NCBI RefSeq assembly: GCF_016862975.1
Contig: NZ_BONZ01000082.1
Coordinates: forward strand, 35,934-99,933
Length of the DNA stretch: 64,000 nucleotides
From: Rugosimonospora africana
Lineage (GTDB): Bacteria; Actinomycetota; Actinomycetes; Mycobacteriales; Micromonosporaceae
Direction of reading: 5' to 3'
Below the pieces are notes generated by a model, which saw nothing but the letters and a program-made list of their open reading frames with translations, had not been told where the DNA came from and did no database searches. Each line of letters begins with the position of its first letter. Positions within the stretch are counted from its first letter, which is position 1. A program made the position numbers and the translations under genes. Shown one piece after another: positions 26,801 through 34,440 of this stretch.

Positions 26801-27013
26801 ACTGGCGGGCGGATCTTCGCCCCAGATGAGATCGATAAGTCCGGCCGTGCTCGTGGGCTGTCCCGCGTGCGCGAGCAGCACCGCCAACAGCCGGGCCTGC
26901 TGCCTCGGACCGGGATCGAGCTCGACGCCGCTCCGCCAGATCCGCAGCGGGCCGAGGATTTGCAGAATCGGGGCGTCTTCGGGGTACGCGCCGGGATGGA
27001 GGGGCTCAGACAC
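23825..27013 (-). CDS. AfsR/SARP-type regulator: HTH + BTAD + AAA ATPase + TPR-like
   Basis: 1062 residues from a GTG at 27013 with AGGAGAG upstream. Residues ~15-115 are an OmpR/PhoB-like winged helix (LQILGPLRIWRSGVELDPGP... LLAVLLAHAGQPTSTAGLIDLIWG). Residues ~120-270 are the BTAD domain (DLVTFREHVEAAKTAVAGRR). An AAA/NB domain follows with P-loop VEGEPGVGKTSLL and Walker B ALIVVDDLQWADVTSLKLFSHL. The rest is helical repeats of TPR style; there is no LuxR HTH at the end. Such proteins activate nearby secondary-metabolite or export genes. No biosynthetic cluster is adjacent, so its target may be the neighbouring hydrolase or glycosidase or lie elsewhere. Confidence 0.9.
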   Translation of the reverse strand: MSEPLHPGAYPEDAPILQILGPLRIWRSGVELDPGPRQQARLLAVLLAHAGQPTSTAGLIDLIWGEDPPASAVNVLHKYIGALRRLFDPSLATRRAESYLRRRGDGYMFVPDPGRLDLVTFREHVEAAKTAVAGRRHEAGLDRYLEALRLWRGPAGAGEPRESSAMPIFVALENEFFDACLAAAGLAVMSGRLQQVLPALQIAAKMAPLHELIQASLIDALYAAGHRAEALAVFSTVRARLNEDLGITPGAALQAAHRRVLTAPVSPETGRPPHDDDRGMLAGRAGFVGRAEEIALLLRAVQSAGAEIVIVEGEPGVGKTSLLEEVGAEAERRGVLVVWGVCLEGGGTPSMWPWLNAVGALLQTMPAPERNERLAGPLGHLVTPSDDLLGPPRLLDGGAQFRMFEEVVSVVGQVAAQRPALIVVDDLQWADVTSLKLFSHLGTRLPAATTLMGVLRDRAPAPSSELSQTLSKISRAQGHRRVRLKQLTLDEVTELVRRETGQEPDPEAVDDIYARTEGNAFFVRELCRLLADRGALSEKVATRAGVPSAVRDIVRIRTADLGDDIHDLLQVAAVAGRTVALAVLAHATGSDVQTCLDRLDPLEGLGVLGPLPGDPFSFRFAHDLIREAISEMVPRRRAASLHLRIADALEQTNFSDDFVAERTAFHLWAAGPVADPVRTAGALLRAGRHAAAKSAFEAAQRHLQSAVQVARTAGLAELELSALSLLGAVFLRQAGFTGSYFELLERAEHLARGLGMAAEAADFLFIRMVASWSSLRADRFELSRLLFDIGMTSADPVVRGYGELASGQYQWDRGNIDTGLEHFTEGNNMMSKVLVRKEENLLRYDMQRYFGLPLQATLAALHGDIDAAQAMLDAQEAAAGDDIYAVAVWAHYTTMTAAMIGDPTFAKRAAQRWTSANLGSFSNVSPYVRTALCWIRALSGGDASEAAVEADQILTTTMVDPPLHGLPFYQGLLAEMWLVAGRTAEAGVALDRAQQSLDAYGQRYAESLLLLLRARLMQAHGEPVAVVKAAAEKSRSLSAEGGNRLFVRRADEFLASLKDEHR

Positions 27014-27534
27014 GCCCTTGCTCTCCTACCACGAGATGTCTGATCATCTGCCCGTCGGCGATCGACAATGGGCTCGCGCTCGGGCGCGGCGGAAAGGAGA
27101 CAGGCATGGTCTCAATGATTGCTTCGCAGCCGCCCGTCCGGCAATCAGATGCGTCTTCGGATTCTCGGTCCGCCACGGCTCTGGCATCGGTGCTGCCGAG
27201 CTCGACCCGGGCCCCTGCAGCAGGCGTTGAGCCTCGCCGCAGCAGAGGTTGCGGCGACCAGTTGTTGCAGTGTGGTCATGGAGTGGTGGCCTCCCTGTCC
27301 AGCGTTGGCGCCTGTTCGGCGCCGACGGCGGTGCAGATCTTCTGCTTGTACGCGTCGTTCTCGAAGGATTGCACCGCGATCTGTTCGTCCGGGTGGGCTC
27401 TGTGCCAGGCGTCGGACGACGACTGGAATGCGGCCTCAGCCGGGCATCAACCAAGGCGGAGAGTGAACCGCCGCCCGACGGTCGTCTGTCGTGGGTCGGT
27501 GCCCAACCCACCTGGAGGCGGTTCGACACCGATT
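27014..27534. other. 521-bp region upstream of the SARP gene
   Basis: No intact gene. It holds the SARP-like remnant described separately; several overlapping open frames here have no recognisable content. Confidence 0.5.
27149..27260 (+). pseudogene. remnant of a second SARP-type N terminus
   Basis: From the ATG at 27149 the frame reads MRLRILGPPRLW, then the sequence slips one frame to read GAAELDPGP (27186-27215), then returns to the first frame for LQQALSLAAAEVA. Put together this parallels the intact regulator's LQILGPLRIWRSGVELDPGPRQQARLLAVLLAHA. It lies on the opposite strand about 135 bp upstream of the intact gene. Two indels and no continuation make it non-functional. Confidence 0.45.
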
Positions 27535-27598
27535 GACCGAGCGATCCACGCTGGGCCGATACTGCCCCGCAGGGGTCGGGTGCGTGGATCGCTCGGTC
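27535..27598 (-). terminator. long-stem terminator after the glycosidase gene
   Basis: A perfect 17-bp stem, GACCGAGCGATCCACGC (27535-27551) with 27582-27598, enclosing a 30-base loop that contains its own small stem (CCCC 27565-27568, GGGG 27572-27575). It lies 37 bases past the stop at 27635. Confidence 0.75.
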
Positions 27599-27634
27599 CC
27601 GAGGCGAATCCCGTCCGTTCTGGTCCGGCCAACG

Positions 27635-29383
27635 TCAGACGCTGGTCAGCGTCCAGAGGTGGTCGGCCGTACCGTTGTCGCCCCATTGCAGCACCTGCGC
27701 ACCGGAGCTGGTGCTCGTGTTGGTGACACCGAGGACCAGTCCGCTGTTGACGCTGCGGATCTTGTAGTGACCGGCGCCGTCGGACGCGAGGGTCCAGAGG
27801 TGATCGGCGGTGCCCGTGTCGCCCCAGACAAGGGCGGTTGCCCCCTGGCTGGTGGAGGCGTTCTGGATGCCGAGGACAAGGCTGCTCAGTTGGTTGACAA
27901 TCTTGTACTGCCCATTACCCGAGGACACGAGCGTCCAGACCTGTGAGGTGCTGGAGTTGCTGCCGGCCTGCACCGCGGCGGTGCCCCATGCGGTCCCGGA
28001 GTTGAGCGTGTCAAGCCGCAGGTTGCTGTTGGCATTGACGATCCTGTACGTGCCCGACAGGTCGGTCGAGGAGCCCCCGGAGCCCGCCGTGATCGTGATG
28101 CGGTACGCGTTGTTGGTCGCCATGGTGATCGGGACGGAAATCGACCCGTTGGACGGTGTGTACGTCGCGGTGGAGACGGTGCTCGGTCCCGATGACGCAA
28201 CGGTACGGCCCAGCGACACCGTCTGCTCGACCTTAACGCTCACCGTGCCGCCGAGACTCAGCGCATTCAGTCCGTTGACCGTCACGGCGCATGATCCGCT
28301 GCAGTTGCCAGCGATGATGCTGACCTGGTTGCCACCCGAGGGCACCGCGGCGAAGCCGTCGATGCCCGTCTGCGCGGGCGGGGTCGTGACGACCATGTTG
28401 CCGCTCATCGCGGCGTACCAGGTGTAGAGCCAGTAGGCGGCGTTCGGGCTCCCGCCCCTGGCGGTCAGCAGGTCGCCGAGAGCACCAGACTGGTTCCAGA
28501 AGGCGAGCTCCGCGTCGCGGATGCCGAGACGTTCGAACTTCGCGATGTAGCCGACCAGCGGACCCGGAAGACCGACCTCGCTCGGCGCGGCGTACTCCTC
28601 GATGGCGATCGGCCGCCTGCTGATACCGAGCTGGTCCTCGATGGACTGAACGGTGGCCACGTCCCCGGCAATCTTGGAGGACCGGGTGAGCTCATGCCAG
28701 GCGAGGACGTCGGGCACGGTGTTCGTCGCGACCGCGTTCTGCAGGAAGTTGCGCATGTCGCTGATGTTGTCCGAGAAGCTGGGACCCTGGATCGGCTTGT
28801 TCGAATCGAGGGAGCGGACCTGGCGGAAGGTGGTGGTCCAGAAGCTCTCATAGGTGCCGTTGGCCGAGTTCCAGGTGTTGTCCGACTCGTTCCACAGCTC
28901 ATAGGCCGAGATGCTGTTGTAGTACGAGGACCCCTTCATCGTGGAGATCTGCGAGTTGATGAAGGGAGTCCAGGTACTCCAACTGAACTGGTACGGCCAG
29001 CCGGCGTAATAGTCGGAGAGTCGGTTGACGAGCTTGGCACCGACGCTGACCGCCGTCGGCGCCACGACGGAGATGTCGCCGGTGGGCTGCTGGCGACCGC
29101 CCGCGGGCATCTGCACGAACGTGTTGGGCTTGATCGCCTGCGCGAGAGCGACCGTGGGCTGTGACGCGTTCGCGAGCCCGTAGAGACTTCCGGTCGCGAC
29201 GTGGGTCACGGGCCGCAGAGTCTGATTCGCGTTGACGACGAGCGTGTTCGCGGTAGTGGCCGCTGCCGCTGGATTCAGCGCGAACCCGGTGGACACCAGC
29301 GCGACCGCGGCGGCCGCGACCAAAGCGGTCAGCGCCAGGCCCCGGCCGGTGCGCTGTCCGCGCGTTCGGACGGTCTGCAACAT
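27635..29383 (-). CDS. secreted glycoside hydrolase (GH39-like) with ricin-type lectin domain
   Basis: 582 residues from the ATG at 29383, with AAGGAGG upstream. The signal peptide runs to about residue 41 (LALTALVAAAAVALVSTGFALNPAAAA). The catalytic barrel shows a putative acid/base Glu166 in YELWNESDNTW and a nucleophile Glu in IAIEEY (262/263), a clan-A pattern like GH39. After a beta-sandwich (~350-435) come three ricin-B/CBM13-like repeats (YRIVNANSNLRLDT..., YKIVNQLSSLVLGI..., YKIRSVNSGLVLGV...), each with a late WTL motif for sugar binding. It probably degrades plant or microbial polysaccharide outside the cell. Its promoter carries LacI-type operator-like sites. The exact GH family and substrate are not certain. 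Confidence 0.85.
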   Translation of the reverse strand: MLQTVRTRGQRTGRGLALTALVAAAAVALVSTGFALNPAAAATTANTLVVNANQTLRPVTHVATGSLYGLANASQPTVALAQAIKPNTFVQMPAGGRQQPTGDISVVAPTAVSVGAKLVNRLSDYYAGWPYQFSWSTWTPFINSQISTMKGSSYYNSISAYELWNESDNTWNSANGTYESFWTTTFRQVRSLDSNKPIQGPSFSDNISDMRNFLQNAVATNTVPDVLAWHELTRSSKIAGDVATVQSIEDQLGISRRPIAIEEYAAPSEVGLPGPLVGYIAKFERLGIRDAELAFWNQSGALGDLLTARGGSPNAAYWLYTWYAAMSGNMVVTTPPAQTGIDGFAAVPSGGNQVSIIAGNCSGSCAVTVNGLNALSLGGTVSVKVEQTVSLGRTVASSGPSTVSTATYTPSNGSISVPITMATNNAYRITITAGSGGSSTDLSGTYRIVNANSNLRLDTLNSGTAWGTAAVQAGSNSSTSQVWTLVSSGNGQYKIVNQLSSLVLGIQNASTSQGATALVWGDTGTADHLWTLASDGAGHYKIRSVNSGLVLGVTNTSTSSGAQVLQWGDNGTADHLWTLTSV

Positions 29384-29576
29384 GCTTGCTGCTCCTCCTT
29401 CAGGGCGTCCCACGGACGTCCCGGGACGCCAGTTCTCGATGGGGACTGATCGATGTGTGCGACGCGGCGCCGGTGGACGTAGGGCGCGGGTCGAGGCGGC
29501 CGCAGTTGGCGGGCAAACGAGCGGAAACCTGCTGGCAATGGATGGTCAAGCCGAGCACGACCTGCCCGGATGCGAA

Positions 29577-29590
29577 GGAAACCGGTTGCC
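29577..29590. promoter_or_regulatory. LacI-type operator-like site 1
   Basis: GGAAACCGGTTGCC is near-palindromic about a central CCGG, as in operators of LacI-family sugar repressors. It begins two bases downstream of the -10 of the glycosidase promoter, so a bound repressor would block initiation. Confidence 0.5.
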
Positions 29591-29592
29591 GA

Positions 29593-29622
29593 AATATAGC
29601 GATCGCAACATCGGCATGTCAA
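29593..29622 (-). promoter_or_regulatory. consensus promoter of the secreted glycosidase
   Basis: On the minus strand TTGACA (29622-29617) and TATATT (29598-29593) are separated by 18 bases. It is the best sigma70-type match in the window. Transcription would start near 29586, giving a ~200-base untranslated leader before 29383. Confidence 0.7.
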
Positions 29623-29684
29623 GGGATGGATGTCGATGCCTGCTGTGATCGGTCACGGACCGGTGTTTCCATCGGAGGTCTCAA

Positions 29685-29697
29685 GGAAACCGTTTGC
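29685..29697. promoter_or_regulatory. LacI-type operator-like site 2
   Basis: GGAAACCGTTTGC repeats the core of site 1 (GGAAACC followed by a G/T-T-T-G-C half), 108 bases upstream. A paired site at this distance could support looping or control the divergent cupin gene. Confidence 0.4.
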
Positions 29698-29914
29698 TCC
29701 CGTGCCGGTGCGCGTACACAATGCGCTGTGTGAGCGCCGTTGCTCGGTCGGTCACGGCTTCACGAACGACGCCTGAGGCCGTTGCGGATCCGGGTCCGCT
29801 GCCATGTCCGCGCAACGAACCGGCAAGGTCGACGCCGCACATGTCGGCGTCGTTTACCTCAACACGGCCAGGGCACTCCTGAGGAAGAGGTTGCAGTCCA
29901 CCAAGGAGACCACA

Positions 29915-30433
29915 ATGGCCACCGCGAGAATCCCATCCGACGACCCGACGCGGTCGCTCCTCCATGTGCGACCGAACGACGCCAGCGTCGCGCACGTCGC
30001 GATCGCTGGGGACACGTACACGATTCTGGTGACTGGCAAGCAGACCGCCGGCCGGTACTGCCTGATCGACATGCGGATACCGCCCGGCGGAGGTCCGCCA
30101 CCGCACCGCCACGACTTCGAAGAGATGTTCACACTGCTGGACGGGGCGGTGGAATTCACCTTCCGCGGGGACAAGACCGTCGTGCGGGCCGGCGAGACGA
30201 TCAACATTCCAGCGAACGCGCCGCACTTCTTCCACAACAGCTTCGAGGTGCCGGCGCGGATGCAGTGTATGTGCACACCCGCCGGGCAGGACGAGTTCTT
30301 CCTGCGGGTCGGCGACCCGGTCAACGGACCGACCGCGACGCCTCCACCACTGAGCGACGCCGAGCAGACCGAACGCAAGCAACGCGCTGAAGAGTTGGCA
30401 GCCGAGTACCGGACCGAGATGCTGATGTCATAA
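29915..30433 (+). CDS. cupin-domain protein
   Basis: 172 residues from the ATG at 29915 with AAGGAG eight bases upstream; a longer in-frame ORF begins at 29804 without a site. The cupin motif 1 reads GGGPPPHRHDFEEMFTLLDG with metal ligands His, His and Glu; motif 2 is INIPANAPHFFHNSFEVPARM with its His. A charged C-terminal helix (DAEQTERKQRAEELAAEYRTEM) follows. The product is a small beta-barrel metal protein, cytoplasmic, likely binding or oxidising a small molecule. No partner gene shows which. Confidence 0.88.
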   Translation: MATARIPSDDPTRSLLHVRPNDASVAHVAIAGDTYTILVTGKQTAGRYCLIDMRIPPGGGPPPHRHDFEEMFTLLDGAVEFTFRGDKTVVRAGETINIPANAPHFFHNSFEVPARMQCMCTPAGQDEFFLRVGDPVNGPTATPPPLSDAEQTERKQRAEELAAEYRTEMLMS

Positions 30434-30521
30434 CCACGCCGATGTGGCAGTCGAAAAGTACCGCGTACGTGCGCGACAGCGCTCGATCGCCGCGACATGG
30501 GGATCTACGCGGCTTGGTCGA

Positions 30522-30980
30522 TCACGAAGTCGACGTATCCTCGCCGCACGGGTACGCCGCGCGACAGCATCCAAAGTTCAGGTCGCTGACCGCGAGGCGT
30601 TGCGCCAACTGGTGCCCGGCCAACCAGGGCAGGTCCGGCACCGGCGTGTTCGCCTGCCATACGCCGAGCCGCCGCGCTGCCACACGCGGCGACTCCGGCG
30701 CCGCACCGACGTCCTCGAGATACACCACGTCATCCACGACGCCGTAGCAGCGGGGGGCCGCCAGACCTGGTCCGGTAGGCAGCACCCCTGACGCATAGGC
30801 CAGTGGCTCTCGCCGCCAATACGCCCAGTGCCGTGGATCGCTAGCGCCAGCCGCGTGCCGACCCGTAGCAAGCGGCCGGAACTCTTTGCGGATCACCGTA
30901 AACGAGCGTTCCTGCCCGCCGGCTCGAGCGAGCCCGGCCAGACGTGTGACGGTGCCCGTGGCCGCGCCGGTACCCGTCAC
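30522..30980 (-). pseudogene. aminoglycoside-phosphotransferase-like fragment
   Basis: A 152-codon frame from a GTG at 30980. The sequence TGAATGTVTRLAGLARAGGQ, then SFTVIRKEFRP, then HWAYWRREPLAYASGVLP, then AAPRCYGVVDDVVYLEDVG follows the N-lobe order of APH/choline-kinase-fold proteins. The catalytic HGD-type loop and the whole C lobe (another ~150-200 residues) are missing, and an in-frame TAA lies just upstream of the GTG. It is a truncated, probably inactive gene. Confidence 0.55.
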
Positions 30981-31021
30981 GATCGGCTCCGCCGAACACC
31001 GGGGTCTCCCGGCGCAGACGT

Positions 31022-31255
31022 GTTACAGCTCATCAAGGGTCAAGCCGCCGGGCATAAGATCGTTCTCAACGTCACCAGCACCATCCCGACCGCGAACCTT
31101 ACCGTCACTCTCCGCAGTGGGGGGCACAACGCCAGCAGCTTCCCGATGAGCAATGACGGGCGGGCAACTACTCGTTCATCGGCGCCCCGGACTACGACCC
31201 GTTGCCGGTGACCGTGGTCAGCAACCACGGCGGTTTCCTCACCTTCAACGGCTGA
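31022..31255 (+). pseudogene. C-terminal remnant of a secreted protein
   Basis: From ~31022 the frame reads LQLIKGQAAGHKIVLNVTST..., NLTVTLRSGGHNASSF, and after a one-base slip near 31158 continues NYSFIGAPDYDPLPVTVVSN, HGGFLTFNG, stop at 31255. The alternating Val/Thr/Asn pattern suggests an extracellular beta-sandwich. The N-terminal part is absent and the frame is broken. No family is assigned. Confidence 0.45.
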
Positions 31256-31262
31256 AGCTAAT

Positions 31263-31343
31263 TGGTCCTGATCGTTAATTCGTCGGGGGTCACGCGGCAA
31301 CTGCCGACACACCTGGCTCGTGGGCGGCGATGCGGGTGAGGAG
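31263..31343 (-). repeat. copy A of a decayed inverted repeat element
   Basis: On the minus strand it shares its beginning (CTCCTCACCCGCATC, 13 of 15 bases) and a 16-base exact end block CCCCGACGAATTAACG plus AGGACCA with copy B at 35632-35713. The middle is diverged. Probably two relics of one mobile element. Confidence 0.4.
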
Positions 31344-31378
31344 GATGCCGAGGTCCTTCTTCGTCGGCCTGCGCGGTC

Positions 31379-31477
31379 TCAGGTGGTCGGTTGTTGGCGC
31401 CGTGCTGGCCTTGATTTGCCTTGCATGCCCTGGGCGGCGCCGGTGACAATGAAGTTCTTCTGTGCCTGCTGCGTCAT
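31379..31477 (-). pseudogene. short-chain dehydrogenase N terminus, truncated
   Basis: The ATG at 31477 follows the amidohydrolase stop by a single base. It reads MTQQAQKNFIVTGAAQGMQG, which is the start of a Rossmann short-chain dehydrogenase (NAD-binding VTGAAQGMG type). After about 20 codons the similarity ends and a stop comes at 31379; normal members have ~250 residues. The operon partner of the amidohydrolase has been cut off, close to repeat copy A. Confidence 0.5.
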
Positions 31478-31478
31478 G

Positions 31479-32897
31479 TCAGGAGCTCTTCGTCTCGCCG
31501 TTACCGGCGCTAGCCAAGAGCGGGCGGATGCCCGGGTAGTTGTCCGTCGCGTAGAGCCGGTCACGGGACCTGGCGAGCCCGGCACGGACCTCGCGGATGT
31601 CGAACCGGGTGAGCTGGCCGTCGCGCTTGACAAACTCGCCGTCCACGAGGACGGTGTCCACGTTCAGCCCGCTGCCGCAGCCGACCAGCGTGGCGACCAC
31701 GTCGCTGACCGGCCACAGGTTGGAGTCGGTGGCCCGGACGAGGATGACGTCGGCCCGCTTGCCCGGGGTCAGCGACCCGACCCGATCGGCCAGCCAGCAG
31801 GCGTGCGCGCCATTGATCGTCGCCGCCTCGAGCGCGTCCCTGGTGGAGAAGTGCAGGTCGGCGGTGTGCATGACCTCGCTGCCCGTCGCGTACACGCGCT
31901 GCGCCTGGACGGCGCGCTCCGCCCACAGCGCGGCGCGCATCTCGTCGAACATGTCGCCGCTCGCGGCGATCACCGAGTCAGTGCCGAGTGCCACCCGCAC
32001 CCCGGCGGCACGCATCCGGCCCATCGCCGGGGTGCCCATGCCCATCGCCATGTCGGCGGACGGGCAGGCTGTGGCCGTCCCGCCCGCTGCGGCGAGTAGC
32101 TCGAACTCGGCGGGGGTGGTCGCGCAGCAGTGCACGAAGTTCATGTCGGCACCGAGCAGGCCGGTCTCGGCGAGCTTCTTGATCGACTGGTCAGACGACG
32201 AGGGGCGGCCTTCCGGTGTGCCGACGTGCATCGACATGGGAACGCCCAGTTCGCGCGCAACGACGATGTCGGCGGCAGTGACCTCCATTGTGGTCGCCTC
32301 GGGGCCTGGTAGGGCGAGGGCGAAGGTGAGACGGTCCTCGGGGTCGGCGAACAACTGCCTCCGCACCTGCCGAGCGTGCTGCCACACGTCGCCGGCCTCC
32401 ATAACGGCTTTGGACTCGTTCGGCCTGCGGGTCATGGACGAGCCGTAGGCGAACAGCGCGCGGATGCCGCTGTCGCGCAGCGCGCGGATGTCGGCTTCGG
32501 CGTGGTCCGGGGTGTTGATGATGTGGCACCAGTCAAGGACGGTGGTGACGCCCCGGTCGAGAGCGTCGGCGGCGCCGGCCAGTACGCAGTCGTAGACGTC
32601 TTCCGGCGTGTAGTGTGCCGCGATCCTGGGCCGCTGGCTCTTGGTCAGGTCCAGGAAGACCTGGTCCATGGAGTCACCGCGGGTGCCGGTCTGCCAGAGG
32701 TGACGGTGGGTGTCGACGAAGCCCGGCATGACGATCATGCCTTCGGCGTCGAGGACCTCGTCGGCGTGCTCATCCGACAGATCGGTGCCCACCGCAACGA
32801 TCTTGTTGCCCTCGATGAGCACGTCACCGACCCTGAAGTCGCCCACCGCGGCGTCGACGCTGATCACGGTCCCGCCGCGGATGAGAATCCTGCGCAT
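31479..32897 (-). CDS. amidohydrolase, chlorohydrolase/guanine-deaminase type
   Basis: 472 residues from the ATG at 32897 with GAAGGAG upstream. MRRILIRGGTVISVD opens the composite sheet; the metal motif is PGFVDTHRHLWQT (HxH), further metal positions are in MSMHVGTPEG and NFVHCCAT, and the catalytic Asp is in VALGTDSVIAASGDMF. The ending SLTPGKRADVILVRAT is standard. This is the TrzA/AtzA/SsnA-like branch, which hydrolyses amino or chloro groups of triazine, purine or cytosine-like rings. No signal peptide is present, so it is cytoplasmic. The gene is followed by a cut-off SDR and preceded by a possible small membrane protein. Confidence 0.92.
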   Translation of the reverse strand: MRRILIRGGTVISVDAAVGDFRVGDVLIEGNKIVAVGTDLSDEHADEVLDAEGMIVMPGFVDTHRHLWQTGTRGDSMDQVFLDLTKSQRPRIAAHYTPEDVYDCVLAGAADALDRGVTTVLDWCHIINTPDHAEADIRALRDSGIRALFAYGSSMTRRPNESKAVMEAGDVWQHARQVRRQLFADPEDRLTFALALPGPEATTMEVTAADIVVARELGVPMSMHVGTPEGRPSSSDQSIKKLAETGLLGADMNFVHCCATTPAEFELLAAAGGTATACPSADMAMGMGTPAMGRMRAAGVRVALGTDSVIAASGDMFDEMRAALWAERAVQAQRVYATGSEVMHTADLHFSTRDALEAATINGAHACWLADRVGSLTPGKRADVILVRATDSNLWPVSDVVATLVGCGSGLNVDTVLVDGEFVKRDGQLTRFDIREVRAGLARSRDRLYATDNYPGIRPLLASAGNGETKSS

Positions 32898-32943
32898 CCG
32901 TTCTGCTCCTTCTTGCTTTTCGTTCTTGTCTTCTTTGCTGGGG

Positions 32944-33126
32944 TTAGAGGCGGTCCCGCAGTGGGCGGTCGCGCCCGTAGGTGCCCACGACGGCGAGGAT
33001 CACGACGCCGAGAAGCTTCTGCTGGGTGGACGCGCCGAAGCCGGGGCCGACCGTCTGGAGCAGCTCGGAGCTTTGCGACGCCAGGACTGTGGAGGCAATG
33101 CTCCGAATTGAATCCGGAACGCTCAT
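32944..33126 (-). CDS. possible small membrane protein
   Basis: 60 codons from the ATG at 33126 to a stop 46 bases before the amidohydrolase start. The product ends QQKLLGVVILAVVGTYGRDRPLRDRL, with one short hydrophobic segment and a basic tail. There is no strong ribosome binding site. It may be an operon member or chance ORF. Confidence 0.38.
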   Translation of the reverse strand: MSVPDSIRSIASTVLASQSSELLQTVGPGFGASTQQKLLGVVILAVVGTYGRDRPLRDRL

Positions 33127-33371
33127 GACGGGCACCCGTCCTGCTGGCAGCTCCCGGCCGGTCTCCGGGAACCGCCGCAGGCTCTGCAACCCCTCGCCTG
33201 CGAACACCGCAGCGACCACCCGGCAACCTCCCGCCAGAGCCCGAAGATCCCCGGGTCAGGAGGCTGCTCGGCCACATCCGCCCGATTTTTCCCGAGTACG
33301 ACGGCGGCCTCTCGTCGACGCCACGCTGAAGGGCGGGTCCGTCGCCGAGGGGCCGCCGTGGCGCACACGTG

Positions 33372-33773
33372 TCAGGCGGGCTGCCGCACGGCCGTCCCCT
33401 GGTTGTTGTCGATCAGGTAGCGCCAGACTCCGTCCGCGCCGCGGCGCAGGACATCGCTTGCCGAGCCATGGAAGTGCACGTGCTCGCCGTCGGGACCGGT
33501 GCCGTCAATTGCCCAGTCCAGAATGATCAAGGCGATGTTGTCGTTGGTGAACACGTGGCGCGTGTTGGCCTTCAGCCGGCCGACACCGACCAAGTACTTG
33601 AGATCGGCGGCCATCTCGGCGAGGCCGGTGACGGTCCGTCCCTCGGGCTTGACGAGCATGACCTCCGGCTCGTACAAGGGCAGCAGCTCGTCGACCTTGC
33701 CGGAGTTGAATCGCTCAACCAGCGCCGCGACCATGTCTTCAGGCTTGGTGGGGAGTGAGAAGGACTCGGACAT
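33372..33773 (-). CDS. SnoaL/NTF2-like protein (YybH type)
   Basis: 133 residues from the ATG at 33773. KPEDMVAALVERFNSGKVDELLPLYEPEVMLVKPEGRTVTGLAEM is the typical N-terminal helix-strand unit of the NTF2-like fold, and the C-terminal strands GTGPDGEHVHFHGSASDVLRRGADGVWRYLIDNNQG complete it. Such proteins form cone-shaped dimers and act as isomerases, hydrolases or binding proteins; the specific role is not visible. The GGACTAATTAGTCC palindrome lies 179 bp upstream of the start and may regulate it. Confidence 0.88.
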   Translation of the reverse strand: MSESFSLPTKPEDMVAALVERFNSGKVDELLPLYEPEVMLVKPEGRTVTGLAEMAADLKYLVGVGRLKANTRHVFTNDNIALIILDWAIDGTGPDGEHVHFHGSASDVLRRGADGVWRYLIDNNQGTAVRQPA

Positions 33774-33951
33774 TTCGGTATCCCGTTCGTGTTGGTTGAA
33801 CTGCGATGCGGTGCTGCTCGGACAGCGGTGAGCCGTGCCCTCGAGTGCCCTGCGTTCCTCATTCGACATCGACGCACCCAAAGGGTCTGCCCATCGACGA
33901 GCCGACCTTCGTCCGCTGTTGTTCAGCACAGTCGATCGTACCAGCGTCAAA

Positions 33952-33965
33952 GGACTAATTAGTCC
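33952..33965. promoter_or_regulatory. perfect operator-like palindrome GGACTAATTAGTCC
   Basis: A perfect 14-bp palindrome with an AT-rich core in GC-rich DNA, of the size bound by TetR- or MarR-type repressors. A related site occurs at 34119. Confidence 0.5.
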
Positions 33966-34018
33966 ATTAATGCTTCTCCGGCCGTGTTGCCCTGGTCACC
34001 TAGCCGCGCAAGGTGTCC

Positions 34019-34408
34019 TCAACGTGTGACCTCGAAGAATCTTGCTGTTCTTCGTTCGCGTGTGGCTGCTGGGGGCGCGGTTGCCTGGGCAAGCCTGCCG
34101 CTCCCGAAACTGATAAGTGGACTATTTAGACCAGCATCGCGGATCGCTGACCGGACCGGCAACGTCGGTGAGTCGGGCTCCATCGCCCGCGCCAGCAGGA
34201 ACTCATCCAGCTCCTTCAACCCCAGCGTCGTCGGGGCCCGCCACCCACCCCAGATACTGCGCCGCCAGCCGCAGATGAGCAGCGGTTCCTGCGGACCGAC
34301 CCGCGTGATGTTGGCTGCGACGAGGCGATGGCCGTCTTGCACATCCCCGTCGACCTCGTGGCCGCCCGCCAGGACGTGGCCGGGTGCTACCCCGGGGACG
34401 CCGCTCAC
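34019..34408 (-). pseudogene. Tn3-type transposase fragment
   Basis: A 129-codon frame containing GWRRSIWGGWRAPTTLGLKELDEF, then LLARAMEPDSPTLPVRSA. From memory this matches the N-terminal region of Tn3-family transposases (ELDEFLLARAMEHDSPTLLFRLA type). The rest of the ~1000-residue protein is missing and the flanks do not continue the family. Identification is moderate. Confidence 0.45.
34119..34132. promoter_or_regulatory. second operator-like site GGACTATTTAGACC
   Basis: Differs from the palindrome at 33952 at two of 14 positions, 167 bp away. Confidence 0.35.
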
Positions 34409-34440
34409 CTGTCGGCCTGCACTAGGCGCTGCCGGCGTCC

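Larger units (their letters stand above)
29384..29914. other. 531-bp divergent region with the glycosidase promoter
   Basis: Besides the promoter and two operator-like sites there is no supported gene. Confidence 0.5.

Noticed and set aside
25694..27043. 449-codon plus-strand frame opposite the SARP regulator
   Set aside because: Antisense to the HTH/BTAD/AAA domains, which are unmistakable on the minus strand.
27044..27529. 161-codon minus-strand frame upstream of the SARP gene
   Set aside because: Arg/Pro/Thr-rich low-complexity translation without a start signal; the remnant on the plus strand explains the region better.
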